A DNA stretch of 64,000 nucleotides from Tenacibaculum pacificus (lineage in GTDB: Bacteria; Bacteroidota; Bacteroidia; Flavobacteriales; Flavobacteriaceae), in contig NZ_CP115917.1 in assembly GCF_027941775.1 (NCBI RefSeq), forward strand, positions 1,185,001 to 1,249,000. Reading direction: 5' to 3'. The position numbers were made by a program, and so were the translations under genes. A model generated the notes under the pieces. It ran no database searches and was not told the origin of the DNA. It saw only the letters and a list, made by a program, of their open reading frames with translations. Shown here one piece after another: positions 15,632 through 24,912 of the stretch; positions within the stretch are counted from its first letter, which is position 1, and each line of letters opens with the position of its first letter.

Positions 15632-18600
15632 TTATTTCTTGTTTTCAATCCAAGTTTTAGCATTTACAAATGCTTCTAACCAAGGTGAAACTTCGTCTTT
15701 TCTTCCGGCAGGGTAGTTTGCCCAGTTCCATTGAAAAGTTGAACGTTCAATATGTGGCATTGTTACTAAATGACGACCTGTAGCATCACATAACATTGCT
15801 GTGTTATAATCTGAACCATTAGGATTATTAGGATAACCTTCATATCCATATTTAGCTACGATACTATAATTTGTTTCTGCTTCTGGTAAGTTAAATTTAC
15901 CTTCACCATGAGAAATCCAAACACCTAATTCAGTTCCTGCTAAAGAAGATAACATTACCGAATTATTCTCTTGAATTTTAACAGAAGTAAATGAGCTTTA
16001 CATGTTTCTTAGAATCGTTATGAACTAATCGACCATGAACTTTATGATCAGGATTAATTAAATCTAATTCCATCCATAATTGAGCACCATTACAAATTCC
16101 TACAGATAAAGTGTCTTCACGTTTAAAGAAATTCTTTAAAGTCGTATTTGCTTTTTCATTATATAAAAATGCTCCAGCCCAACCTTTCGCCGAACCTAAA
16201 ACATCAGAATTAGAAAAACCACCAACAGCTCCAATAAATTGGATATCTTCTAAAGTTTCACGACCAGAAATTAAATCTGTCACGTGAACATCTTTAACAT
16301 CGAAACCAGCTAAATACATTGCGTTTGCCATTTCACGTTCAGAGTTAGAACCCTTTTCACGAATAATAGCTGCTTTTGGTTTATCTTTTTTATCCGAAGA
16401 ACCTAAAACATCTGAAATTTTTCCTGTAAAATTAGCAGGGAAAGTATATTTTAAAGGTTGATTTTTATAGTTATCAAATCTATTTTTAGCTAAACCGTTT
16501 GCAGTTTGCTTGTCATCTAATAAATAAGAAGTTTTATACCAAGTATCTCTTACTTCTGAAACATCAAAAGAGAAATTATCTTCATTATTTTTGATGGTAA
16601 CTTTACCAGAATCATTTGCTGTTCCAATAGTAAAGAACTCAATATTATTTTCTGATAAAATTGTTTCTACTGAAGCATCAGCTTGAAAAACAATTCCTGC
16701 ATTTTCAGCAAATAAAACTTTTAATGAATCTTCTTCGTTTAAAGAAGAGATATCAAAATTAGCTCCTAAATTAACATCAGCAAAACACATTTCTAATAAA
16801 GTAGTTAATAATCCACCAGAAGCAACATCGTGTCCTGCAGAAATTTTATCAGCTTTAATTAAGTTTTGAATCGTATTAAAAGCATCTTTTAAGAAGCTAG
16901 CATTCTTTACATCTGGCGCTTCATTTCCAATAGTATTTAATACTTGATTGAAAGAACTACCACCTAATTTGAAAGAATCTTGCGAAATATTGATGTAATA
17001 AATGCTTTCTCCATTCTTTTGTAAAACAGGTTCTATTACTTTAGATACGTTATTACAATTTGCTGTTGCAGAGATAATTACAGTACCTGGGGAGATCACT
17101 TCATCTTCTTTGTATTTCTGTTTCATTGAAAGAGAATCCTTTCCTGTTGGTACATTGATACCTAAATCAATAGATAACTCAGAAATAGCTTTTACCGCTT
17201 TATATAAACGAGCATCTTCACCTTCATTTTTACAAGGCCACATCCAATTTGCTGATAAAGAAACCGAAGCTAAATTATCTTTTAAAGGTGCCCAAATAAT
17301 ATTTGTTAACGATTCTGCAATAGAATTTCTACTACCAGCAGCTGGGTTAATTAACGCAGAAATAGGCGAGTGTCCAATAGAAGTTGCAATTCCTTCTTTA
17401 CCGTTATAATCTAACGCCATAACTCCAACGTTATTTAAAGGGATTTGTAACGGACCAACACATTGTTGTTTTGCAACTTTACCACCAACACATCTATCAA
17501 CTTTATTGGTTAACCAATCTTTACATCCTACAGCTTCTAGTTGTAAAACTTGCGCTAAATAGATGTTTAAGTTTTTAGTTTTATATCTTGAGTTCTTGTA
17601 TTTTCTTACAATTGTTTTATCAGTTAAAACAGTTTTAGGAGAACTACCAAACATATCTTCTAAAGCTAAATCCATAGGTTTATCACCTTTAGTTTCAGAT
17701 TCAAAAGTAAAACGATTATCACCAGTAACATCACCAACAGTATATATTGGAGAACGCTCACGTTCAGCAATTTTTTGTAAAGTATCAATATGTTTTTCAG
17801 CGATAACTAATCCCATTCTTTCTTGAGATTCGTTTCCGATAATTTCTTTTGCTGATAAAGTAGGATCTCCAACAGGTAAGTTATCTAAATTGATTTTACC
17901 TCCAGTATCTTCAACTAATTCTGATAAACAGTTTAAATGTCCACCAGCACCGTGATCGTGAATAGAAACGATAAAGTTTTCATCGCTTTCTACCATACCA
18001 CGAACCGCATTAGCAGCACGCTTTTGCATTTCAGGATTAGAACGCTGTACAGCATTTAATTCAATTCCTGAAGCAAATTCACCAGTATCTGCAGATGAAA
18101 CCGCAGCACCACCCATACCAATTCTATAATTTTCACCACCAAGAATTACAATTTTATCTCCTTCTTTAGGTGTATCTTTTAATGCTTGCTCAGCTTTACC
18201 GTATCCAATACCACCAGCTTGCATTATTACTTTATCAAACCCTAATTTTCTAGGTTTTGCATCACTTGAAGCAGTGTTTTCTTCGTGTTCAAAAGTTAAT
18301 ACAGAACCTGTAATTAACGGCTGACCAAATTTATTTCCAAAATCAGAAGCTCCATTAGATGCTTTTATTAAAATATCCATCGGAGTTTGGTATAACCAAT
18401 CTCTAGCTTCAAATTTATTTTCCCAAAATCTTGTATTTTTAACTGAATCGATAGAAGCTTCTAAACGAGAATAAGAAGTCATATAAACTGCTGTTCCTGC
18501 TAAAGGTAAAGAACCTTTTCCACCAGCAAGTCTATCTCTAATTTCTCCTCCTGAACCTGTTGCAGCTCCGTTAAAAGGCTCTACAGTAGTAGGGAAGTTG

Positions 18601-19346
18601 TGAGTCTCTGCTTTTAATGAAATTACAGATTCAAACTCTTTAGTTTCATAAAAGTCAGGTTTATCTGCTGTTTTAGGAGCAAACTGAGTTACTTTAGGTC
18701 CTTTTATAAAAGCAACATTATCTTTATATGCTGAAACAATATCGTTAGGGAATTGTTTAGATGTTTCTTTTATCAATTTGAATAAAGATGTTGGCATCTC
18801 TTCACCATCAATAACAAAAGTTCCGTTAAATATTTTATGACGACAGTGTTCTGAATTTACTTGGCTAAAACCAAAAACCTCAGAATCTGTTAATTTTCTT
18901 CCTATTTTTGTTGCTACTCCTTCTAAATACTCAACTTCTTCTGAACTTAAAGCTAAACCTTCTTTTTCATTGTAAGCCGCAATGTCTTCAATATTTAAAA
19001 TTGGTTCTGGTTGAATATCAATCGTAAAACTATCTTGATTTAAACCATCGTATTTTTGAGAAATCATCGGGTCAAAATCAGAATAATCGGCTGAAACAAC
19101 GTCAAATTCTTCTATTCTGATAATATCAGAAATACCCATATTTTGTGTTATTTCTACGGCATTGGTACTCCAAGGAGTAATCATTGCAGCTCTTGGACCA
19201 ACAAACGAGAGTTCTAAAGATGTCTCATTTATTTTAGGTTGCTCCCCAAATAACCAGGTAAGTTTTGAAATAGTTTCTGTAGATAATTCTTTTGTTGTTT
19301 GAACAGTAAATATTTTACTGCTAACGTTTCCAAAGAAATGAATCAT
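15632..19346 (-). pseudogene. purL: phosphoribosylformylglycinamidine synthase, one-base frameshift
   Basis: Fourth step of purine synthesis, FGAR plus glutamine to FGAM; large single-chain PurL of about 1237 residues. The N-terminal 1.1 kb of protein (start MIHFFGNVSS at 19346) includes RHKIFNGTF, HDHGAGGHLNCLSEL and the start of the glutaminase domain (GICNGAQLWMEL). It then runs into a stop at 15978 after KKHVKLIYFC. The C-terminal 107 residues (LAGTELGVWISHGEGKF onward) continue in another frame. Deleting one base (A at 16000 on the plus strand) gives KHESSFTSVKIQENNSVML, exactly the family pattern. Both parts are otherwise intact, so this is either a very recent mutation or a sequencing error at TTTACATG. 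Confidence 0.92.
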
Positions 19347-19436
19347 TATTTTGCTGTATTAGTGCTGTATTAATAAGTTATTTTCAATCTGCGAATTTAC
19401 TTATTTTCAATTTAATATAAAATTAATTAAAGACAT

Positions 19437-19469
19437 AAAAAAACCAGCAATATTTGCTGGTTTTTTTTA
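19437..19469 (-). terminator. terminator after the carboxypeptidase-regulatory-domain gene
   Basis: AAAAAACCAGCAA pairs with TTGCTGGTTTTTT; it has A/T runs on both sides. Confidence 0.8.
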
Positions 19470-19470
19470 T

Positions 19471-20256
19471 TTAATTTCTAGTATCAGGTATTCGGTTTAT
19501 TTCAATTTTACCTTTTTTAATAGCTTTATGATTTTCGTAGCAATTTAATACTGCTTCAATTATTTGTAAATCGCTTGCTTTTTTTATAAAATAATCTGAA
19601 TATTCACAATCTATTAGTAATTTATTCAGTTCTTGCCTGTCCATTTCTAGGTATTCCATCATTACTTCTCTATCAAACTTACCTGCTAACATCTTACGTA
19701 AATCATCATTATTTTTAAGTTTTTTGATTTTTTTAAGTTGCTTAGGCTTTCTTCCGAAGAGGTTATATACCAAATCAACAGGATTTAGTAATTTGGCAAT
19801 AGGTGATGATATTTTTTGAGGCTTTCCGATTTCGTAAGTTTGTGGCAATCCGTTAATATGAATCCTTGTAAATCTATCTTGAGGAACTTGTTTAACATCA
19901 ACTTCTAAAACACCAATTAAATCTGTTGATTTTATAACAACTTCTTTAACATCTTCAGGTTTTTCTCTTAATGATATTACTACTTCATTTCCTTTTAAAA
20001 GGTCGTTTGTCACTTTTAGCTTAATAGAAGAGAATCCTAAAAAAGAAACTAAAACAGTATCATTTGCTTTTGATGTCAATTCAAAAAGTCCTTTTTCATT
20101 AGTAATAGTACCAGTAACTGCGTTTAAATTTAAAATATGTGCAGCGCTCAAAGGTTTTTTAGTTTCCGAATCAATAACTTGTCCTTTCAGTTGTTGAGAG
20201 TAACTTGAAATAGATATAAATATAAATACGATAAGGGATAGGTAGTTTTTTTGTAT
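19471..20256 (-). CDS. secreted carboxypeptidase-regulatory-domain protein with ATA at the start position
   Basis: An envelope protein. The shortest frame starts at a TTG at 20151, but the frame is open for 35 more codons, and these encode a signal peptide (QKNYLSLIVFIFISISS, then YSQQ) and the first strand of the domain (LKGQVIDSETKKPLSAAH). The expected start codon at 20254-20256 is ATA; ATG there would read MQKNYLSLIV and recreate CATG. No other start lies upstream before an in-frame stop. Residues 22-105 match CarboxypepD_reg-like (TNEKGLFELTSKANDTVLVS, FLGFSS). The C-terminal 120 residues are helical and charged. Function unknown. Confidence 0.75.
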   Translation of the reverse strand: MQKNYLSLIVFIFISISSYSQQLKGQVIDSETKKPLSAAHILNLNAVTGTITNEKGLFELTSKANDTVLVSFLGFSSIKLKVTNDLLKGNEVVISLREKPEDVKEVVIKSTDLIGVLEVDVKQVPQDRFTRIHINGLPQTYEIGKPQKISSPIAKLLNPVDLVYNLFGRKPKQLKKIKKLKNNDDLRKMLAGKFDREVMMEYLEMDRQELNKLLIDCEYSDYFIKKASDLQIIEAVLNCYENHKAIKKGKIEINRIPDTRN

Positions 20257-20379
20257 GTTACAATAATAAGGATTATTGATATGAAATTAGTTAATAAATT
20301 GTGAAATTGAAATCAACAAACAAAAAGTAGTATAAAAAATATTAAAAAAGAGATAGAGATAGGAGGTATTTTATATTTG

Positions 20380-20463
20380 TGCACGTAACAAGAGTCGAAC
20401 TTGCACATTCTTACGAATACAAGCCCCTCAAGCCTGCGCGTCTACCAATTCCGCCATACGTGC
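20380..20463 (-). tRNA. tRNA-Leu (GAG)
   Basis: Reads on the minus strand from GCACGTATGGCGGAATTGG. The acceptor stem is GCACGTA/TACGTGC, discriminator A at 20380, anticodon loop TTGAGGG with GAG, and a long variable arm, all as for class II tRNA-Leu. The T-loop is GTTCGACTC. CCA is not encoded. It lies about 10 bases past the tRNA-Lys terminator. Confidence 0.93.
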
Positions 20464-20473
20464 TAAAAAATAA

Positions 20474-20502
20474 AAAAGCTAAGCAATTATGCTTAGCTTT
20501 TT
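20474..20502 (-). terminator. terminator between tRNA-Lys and tRNA-Leu
   Basis: AAAAGCTAAGC pairs with GCTTAGCTTTT over AATTAT. On the minus strand it follows tRNA-Lys and comes just before tRNA-Leu, so tRNA-Leu would depend on read-through or processing. Confidence 0.7.
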
Positions 20503-20503
20503 G

Positions 20504-20576
20504 TGACCGGGCTGGGGCTCGAACCCAGGACCCTCTCCTTAAAAGGGAGATGCTCTACCAACTGAGCTACCAGGTC
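20504..20576 (-). tRNA. tRNA-Lys (TTT)
   Basis: Reads on the minus strand from GACCTGGTAGCTCAGTTGG. The anticodon loop CTTTTAA has TTT, the T-arm CTGGG TTCGAGC CCCAG is perfect, discriminator A. In the acceptor stem, GACCTGG faces CCCGGTC, leaving a T-C mismatch at 5-68. CCA is not encoded. Confidence 0.93.
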
Positions 20577-20593
20577 ATTGTTGCTTATTTGTC

Positions 20594-20674
20594 TAAGCGA
20601 TTGCAAATATATAACTTTTTTTTGAATATAAAAACATTTTTTATAGTTTTTTTTAAGATATTTGTAATCGCTTA
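20594..20674. promoter_or_regulatory. mirror-image divergent promoters for tRNA-Lys and aroK
   Basis: TAAGCGATTGCAAATAT (20594-20610) and ATATTTGTAATCGCTTA (20658-20674) are inverted copies with one mismatch, 47 bases apart. Each contains a promoter -7 box pointing outward: TATATTTG for tRNA-Lys on the minus strand (20604-20611) and GATATTTG for aroK on the plus strand. The sharing extends into the first transcribed bases. Confidence 0.6.
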
Positions 20675-20686
20675 ATTTTTAGATTT

Positions 20687-21205
20687 ATGAAAACAGTATT
20701 AATAGGATATATGGGGAGTGGTAAGTCTACCATTGGTAGGTTGTTAGCTAAAAAAAATAATTTTTCTTTTATTGATTTAGATGATTATATCGAAGAAAAA
20801 GAAAATATGACCGTATCTGAAATTTTCGAAAATAAAGGAGAAATTTATTTTCGAAAACAAGAACATCATTATTTAAAAGAGATACTTGCATTAAAACAAG
20901 ATGTAATTTTATCTTTAGGAGGCGGTACACCTTGTTATGCAGGAAATATGGATATCATAATAGCTGAAGATGATACAGATACTGTTTATTTAAAAACAAG
21001 TATCGATACAATTGTACAGCGATTAATGAATGAAAAAAGCCAAAGACCTTTAGTAGCTCGATTAGAAAAAGGTGATTTACATGAGTTTATAGCTAAACAT
21101 TTATTTGAGCGAAGTCATTTTTATAATCAAGCAAATCATAAATTAACCGTTGACGCTAAAAAAGTAACTGAAATTGTTACAGAATTAGCGCTTTTATTAG
21201 GTTAG
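20687..21205 (+). CDS. aroK: shikimate kinase
   Basis: Phosphorylates shikimate with ATP, fifth step to chorismate and aromatic amino acids. 172 residues, full length. Walker A GYMGSGKST (7-15), substrate Asp in DLDDYIE (about 33), Arg in EIYFRKQE, GGGTPC (about 79) and lid Arg in KSQRPL are present. The leader is short, about 15 bases from the predicted promoter. Its last 9 bases overlap the end of the convergent phosphoribosyltransferase gene. Confidence 0.95.
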   Translation: MKTVLIGYMGSGKSTIGRLLAKKNNFSFIDLDDYIEEKENMTVSEIFENKGEIYFRKQEHHYLKEILALKQDVILSLGGGTPCYAGNMDIIIAEDDTDTVYLKTSIDTIVQRLMNEKSQRPLVARLEKGDLHEFIAKHLFERSHFYNQANHKLTVDAKKVTEIVTELALLLG

Positions 21206-21700
21206 ATATACCACTGTTTCATCATTATCAAACTCAACAACAACGTGTTCTTTGGTTGATGTAGAAAGGGAAATCCCTTTAAAATCTGCTTTTACAGGGT
21301 ATTTCTTGTGGTTTCTATTTACTAGCACAGCTGTTTTAAATCGTTTTAACGGAACATCTAAAAAATGCTTTATAGCATATATTAAGGTAGTTCCTGAGCT
21401 TAAAACATCATCAATTAAAACTAACGACTTATTTTCGTATTCAGGAATAGTTAAAGAAGTTGTAATAGGTTTTCTGGGCTTTTTTTTATCAATAAAAACC
21501 TTACAAAGTTCAATTTTTAAAGGAGATATCTCTAATAATACTTTGTGTATTTTTTCAGCAAATAAATAACCATTATTGGCAATTCCTGCAATTACAATTT
21601 CTTTTTCGTTGCTATTGCTCTCGTAAATTTGAAAAGCAATACGACGAATTTTTTGTTCAACTTGTAAATTGTTTAATATAATAGAATCTGATACGTTCAT
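21197..21700 (-). CDS. phosphoribosyltransferase family protein (PyrR-like)
   Basis: A 167-residue type I phosphoribosyltransferase. The PRPP-binding loop is clear (LVLIDDVLSSGTTL, about residues 92-105), as is the PPi loop region (IAGIANNGYLFAEKI, about 38-52). The overall pattern resembles PyrR and hypoxanthine or uracil transferases; flavobacterial genomes usually label it simply as a phosphoribosyltransferase. No attenuator-type target is seen nearby, so RNA regulation is unsupported. It is followed upstream by the S4 gene, in the same direction, 38 bases away, so both may be co-transcribed. Confidence 0.8.
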   Translation of the reverse strand: MNVSDSIILNNLQVEQKIRRIAFQIYESNSNEKEIVIAGIANNGYLFAEKIHKVLLEISPLKIELCKVFIDKKKPRKPITTSLTIPEYENKSLVLIDDVLSSGTTLIYAIKHFLDVPLKRFKTAVLVNRNHKKYPVKADFKGISLSTSTKEHVVVEFDNDETVVYLT

Positions 21701-21738
21701 TTTTTTATTTAAAAATTTAAAAAGAAAAGATAAAGATA

Positions 21739-22128
21739 TTACAAATTAATGTCATTTTCTTCAGAATCGACACCATAATCATCAATATCTCGTCTATCTT
21801 TTTTGGTAGGTCTTCCTGCGCCTTTTTTTCTGTAATAATCTTTTGAATATTTTAATAAAGCTGTTTTATCAAACTCTTCTTTCGGAGTTAAATCTTTTCT
21901 GTATAAATCAACTAATTTAGCGCCAACACGGCTAGGAGGTATATCTAATATTTTTATTTTATAATTTATTTGATCTTTTCGAATTGTTATCTCTTCATTT
22001 CCAAAGATCTCTTTAGATGGTTTTAATTTGATACCATTAATTTTTATATGTCCTTTTTTACAAGTATCTGTAGCGATACTTCGTGTTTTAAATAAGCGGA
22101 TGCACCACAAATATTTGTCGATTCTCAT
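21739..22128 (-). CDS. S4-domain RNA-binding protein (Hsp15/RqcP type)
   Basis: A 129-residue protein. The first 60 residues are an S4 domain (MRIDKYLWCIRLFKTRSIA, GHIKINGIKLKPSKE), followed by a basic, Lys/Arg-rich tail (YRKKGAGRPTKKDRRDID). This is the layout of Hsp15, which binds peptidyl-tRNA on split 50S subunits and recycles them after heat shock. The acidic last residues (SEENDINL) are lineage-specific. Likely co-transcribed with the phosphoribosyltransferase. Confidence 0.85.
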   Translation of the reverse strand: MRIDKYLWCIRLFKTRSIATDTCKKGHIKINGIKLKPSKEIFGNEEITIRKDQINYKIKILDIPPSRVGAKLVDLYRKDLTPKEEFDKTALLKYSKDYYRKKGAGRPTKKDRRDIDDYGVDSEENDINL

Positions 22129-22207
22129 ATTAAAAGTTAAAATTTATCTTTTTAGTTTTTACAAAGGTATAAAAATGGTAAATTGCAAGTTAAAATTTCA
22201 GAATTAA

Positions 22208-23092
22208 ATGATAAAATTTAAACATCTTTTTTATTTCGTATTGGTAAGTATTTTTTTGTACTCATGTAGTTCAAATAATAATACAAATATTCCTAATTTC
22301 GATCATGAAGCACAGGCTGTAAAAGACAAAGATACTATTGTTAAGTTTTTAAAATCTCATTATTATAAAGATGATGTTGATTCAATTAAGCCTTTAATTA
22401 CAGGTAAAACAGCTTTGTTTACAGATAATAGATTAAAAATGCAGACTGTAAATGAATATGATTTAGATTATACATATTATTACTTTGTGAAAAAACAAGG
22501 AATATCAGCTAAAAAACAAACGACTGTTGTTGATTCTGTTTTCACAACTTATAGACTAAGCTCTTTTGTTGATTCTGATGAATTAGTTAAAGAAAGTGAT
22601 TTAGAAACTCCAACTTGGTTTAATGGTGATTACACAAGATTAATTAGAGGTTGGCTATATGGATTTTCACATTTTAAAGGAGGTACTTTAAAAACAAATG
22701 ATGATGGAACTCCTATTAATGGTCCTGTTTCTTACAATAATATTGGAGAAGGTTTTTTCTTACTTCCTTCTGGTTTAGCATATAGAAATAATGCTGGATT
22801 AACTAATAAAAACTTATTATATATTATTAATTTACATGATATCGTAGAAGATACAGATCATGATTTAGATAATGTTCCTTCTATATTGGAAGATGTTGAT
22901 GGCGACGGTAAACCATGGAATGATGATACTGATAGTAATCAAGTAGTAAATTATCTTGATAATGATGATGATGGAGATAGTAAATTAACAAAGAATGAAG
23001 TTGATAAAGAAGGTGGAAATCCACTTAATAACTTTAGCGACCCTAATAAACCATCTACTCCAGATTTTTTAAATAGAGATATTTACAAGTAA
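22208..23092 (+). CDS. FKBP-like lipoprotein with calcium-type repeats
   Basis: A 294-residue lipoprotein: hydrophobic N-terminus and lipobox FLYSC with Cys20. The middle resembles Bacteroidota FKBP-type peptidyl-prolyl isomerases linked to gliding (TRLIRGWLYGFSHFKGG, then GEGFFLLPSGLAYRNN and LLYIINLHDI). The last 75 residues are Asp-rich thrombospondin-type-3/EF-hand-like repeats (DTDHDLDN, DVDGDGKPW, DDTDSN, DNDDDGD) expected to bind Ca2+. It probably sits in the periplasm or on the outer membrane. Whether the isomerase site is active cannot be judged. Divergent from the S4 gene. Confidence 0.8.
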   Translation: MIKFKHLFYFVLVSIFLYSCSSNNNTNIPNFDHEAQAVKDKDTIVKFLKSHYYKDDVDSIKPLITGKTALFTDNRLKMQTVNEYDLDYTYYYFVKKQGISAKKQTTVVDSVFTTYRLSSFVDSDELVKESDLETPTWFNGDYTRLIRGWLYGFSHFKGGTLKTNDDGTPINGPVSYNNIGEGFFLLPSGLAYRNNAGLTNKNLLYIINLHDIVEDTDHDLDNVPSILEDVDGDGKPWNDDTDSNQVVNYLDNDDDGDSKLTKNEVDKEGGNPLNNFSDPNKPSTPDFLNRDIYK

Positions 23093-23111
23093 AAACTCAC
23101 TAGGAGAAAAT

Positions 23112-23152
23112 AAAAAAAGCCTGAATAATTAATTATTTAGGCTTTTTTTATA
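23112..23152. terminator. bidirectional terminator, FKBP-like gene and barrel protein
   Basis: A long palindrome with the core GCCTGAATAATT/AATTATTTAGGC and A/T runs on both sides. Confidence 0.85.
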
Positions 23153-23163
23153 ACTTTTATTTA

Positions 23164-23781
23164 TTAGAACTTATAAGATAGACCTACAATTATTTGATTT
23201 ATTCTTGTATCAAAACTTACTTCACTAGCATCTGTTTTATTAAGTAAACTGCTTTCGGTATCAGAAAATGCTCTTTCCCAACGTACATCAATACCAAATT
23301 TACCTAAATCAACACCAGCACCTAATTGTATTCCCATTGAAAAACCATCTGCTTCTACATCTTTAATTTCATCTGTTCCAAAATCTCCATCAATAATATA
23401 TTGAAAAGATGGTCCTGCAAAAACACGTCCAAATTTAAAAATTTTCTTACCTAATAATACAGGAACATCAATTTTATTTAAGGTGTATGATGTTTTTACA
23501 GTTACAGATGATGTATTTGGCTTAAAAATTACATCGCTATTTAATTGCGTGTACACTAATTCTGGCTGAATATACATACCTAATATTGGTATTTTTCCTC
23601 GTAACCAAACACCAGCATGAAAACCAGTTTTACTTTCTCCTCCTGAAAGGACATCATTTTTTACATCTGAAAAAGAATTTGAATTATAATTAACCCCAGC
23701 TTTTATACCGTAATTTACTTGAGCTTTAGATAATTGAATTCCTCCTATAAGAAGAAATGTCATTAAAATAATTTTTTTCAT
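23164..23781 (-). CDS. outer-membrane beta-barrel protein (PorT/OMP_b-brl_2 type)
   Basis: About 205 residues from the ATG at 23781 (MKKIILMTFLLIGGIQ), with a clean signal peptide ending near SKAQ. The mature part alternates strands typical of an eight-stranded barrel (NYGIKAGVNYN, FHAGVWLRGKIP, MYIQPELVYTQ, GIDVRWERAFSD) and ends in Phe (LSYKF), as required for BAM insertion. Related to PF13568 proteins, of which PorT of type IX secretion is one, but specific function is unknown. The open frame runs back to 23853 into a terminator stem, which supports the chosen start. Confidence 0.85.
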   Translation of the reverse strand: MKKIILMTFLLIGGIQLSKAQVNYGIKAGVNYNSNSFSDVKNDVLSGGESKTGFHAGVWLRGKIPILGMYIQPELVYTQLNSDVIFKPNTSSVTVKTSYTLNKIDVPVLLGKKIFKFGRVFAGPSFQYIIDGDFGTDEIKDVEADGFSMGIQLGAGVDLGKFGIDVRWERAFSDTESSLLNKTDASEVSFDTRINQIIVGLSYKF

Positions 23782-23853
23782 CTTTTTTGTTTTAGTTGTT
23801 AGTTTGTTTTTTAAGATGATATAAAAGTAGTAAAATAGAATATATTGGCACAT

Positions 23854-23892
23854 AAAAAAGCATCATTTATAATTATAAATGATGCTTTTTTA
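23854..23892. terminator. terminator after the transketolase half
   Basis: A perfect palindrome with the core GCATCATTTATAATTATA, A-run before and T-run after. It separates transketolase from the barrel gene on the minus strand. Confidence 0.8.
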
Positions 23893-23907
23893 TATATGTA
23901 TAAAATA

Positions 23908-24858
23908 TTATTTTCTAGAAATAACTTTTCCTACAGCTTTAACGATAGCTGCATCATTTAAACCGTATTTCTCCATTAATTGATCAGGAGTTGCAGATTC
24001 ACCAAAACTATCATCTACAGCAACAAATTCTTGTGGAGTAGGCGTGTTAGTTGCTAAACAACGAGCAACGCTTTCACCTAAACCTCCGTATTTGTTATGC
24101 TCTTCAGCAGTAACAATACATCCTGTTTTTGCTACAGATTTTAAAATAATTTCTTCATCTAAAGGCTTAATTGTATGAATATTAATTACTTCAGCAGAAA
24201 TTCCTTTTGCTTCTAATTGCTCAGCAGCTTGTAATGATTCCCAAACTAAATGACCTGTAGCAACAATAGTTACATCAGTTCCTTCAGTCATTTTAATACC
24301 TTTTCCAATGATAAAAGGCTCATCAGTCATAAAAACAGGTACTTTAGGTCTACCAAAACGTAAATATACAGGGCCTTCGTGTTCAGCAATAGCAATAGTT
24401 GCTGCTTTTGTTTGACTGTAATCACAAGTATTAATTACTGTCATACCAGGTAACATTTTCATTAACCCAATATCTTCTAAAATTTGATGCGTAGCACCAT
24501 CTTCACCTAATGTTAATCCTGCGTGTGAAGCACAAATTTTCACGTTTTTATCTGAATACGCTACAGATTGACGAATTTGATCATAAACACGACCTGTTGA
24601 GAAGTTTGCAAATGTTCCTGTAAATGGAATTTTACCTCCAATAGTTAAACCAGCAGCAATACCAATCATGTTAGCTTCAGCAATTCCTATTTGAAAGAAA
24701 CGTTCTGGATGATTATTTTTGAAATCTCCCATTTTTAAAGACCCAGTTAAATCTGCGCATAAGGCAACTACATTAGGATTTGTCTTTCCTAATTGAGTTA
24801 AACCATCACCAAACCCAGATCGGGTATCTTTTTTTTCAGTATAAGTGTATTTTTTCAT
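23908..24858 (-). CDS. transketolase, C-terminal subunit
   Basis: 316 residues covering the pyrimidine-binding and C-terminal domains of transketolase (IGIAEANMIGIAAGLTIGGK, then SHAGLTLGEDGATHQ and RFGRPKVPVF). The glutamate that activates thiamine diphosphate is in GIAEANM. The thiamine-diphosphate/Mg2+ half (GDG...NN) is absent and would come from a separate N-terminal subunit, as in many Bacteroidota and archaea. That partner is usually adjacent but is not in this window. Role: pentose phosphate pathway. Standing alone here is slightly unusual. Confidence 0.9.
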   Translation of the reverse strand: MKKYTYTEKKDTRSGFGDGLTQLGKTNPNVVALCADLTGSLKMGDFKNNHPERFFQIGIAEANMIGIAAGLTIGGKIPFTGTFANFSTGRVYDQIRQSVAYSDKNVKICASHAGLTLGEDGATHQILEDIGLMKMLPGMTVINTCDYSQTKAATIAIAEHEGPVYLRFGRPKVPVFMTDEPFIIGKGIKMTEGTDVTIVATGHLVWESLQAAEQLEAKGISAEVINIHTIKPLDEEIILKSVAKTGCIVTAEEHNKYGGLGESVARCLATNTPTPQEFVAVDDSFGESATPDQLMEKYGLNDAAIVKAVGKVISRK

Positions 24859-24912
24859 CAGTTGTGTTGTTGTAAATATGTGTCAAAAATAATCTTTTAA
24901 AAAAAAATAGAA

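Noticed and set aside
15978..16010. Programmed ribosomal frameshift in purL
   Set aside because: No slippery heptamer or downstream structure is evident and PurL is not known to use frameshifting.
17002..17409. Open frame of 135 codons antisense to purL
   Set aside because: Shadow of purL; low-complexity hydrophobic translation.
20379..20675. Open frame of 98 codons on the plus strand
   Set aside because: It lies antisense to tRNA-Leu and tRNA-Lys and only reads through them.
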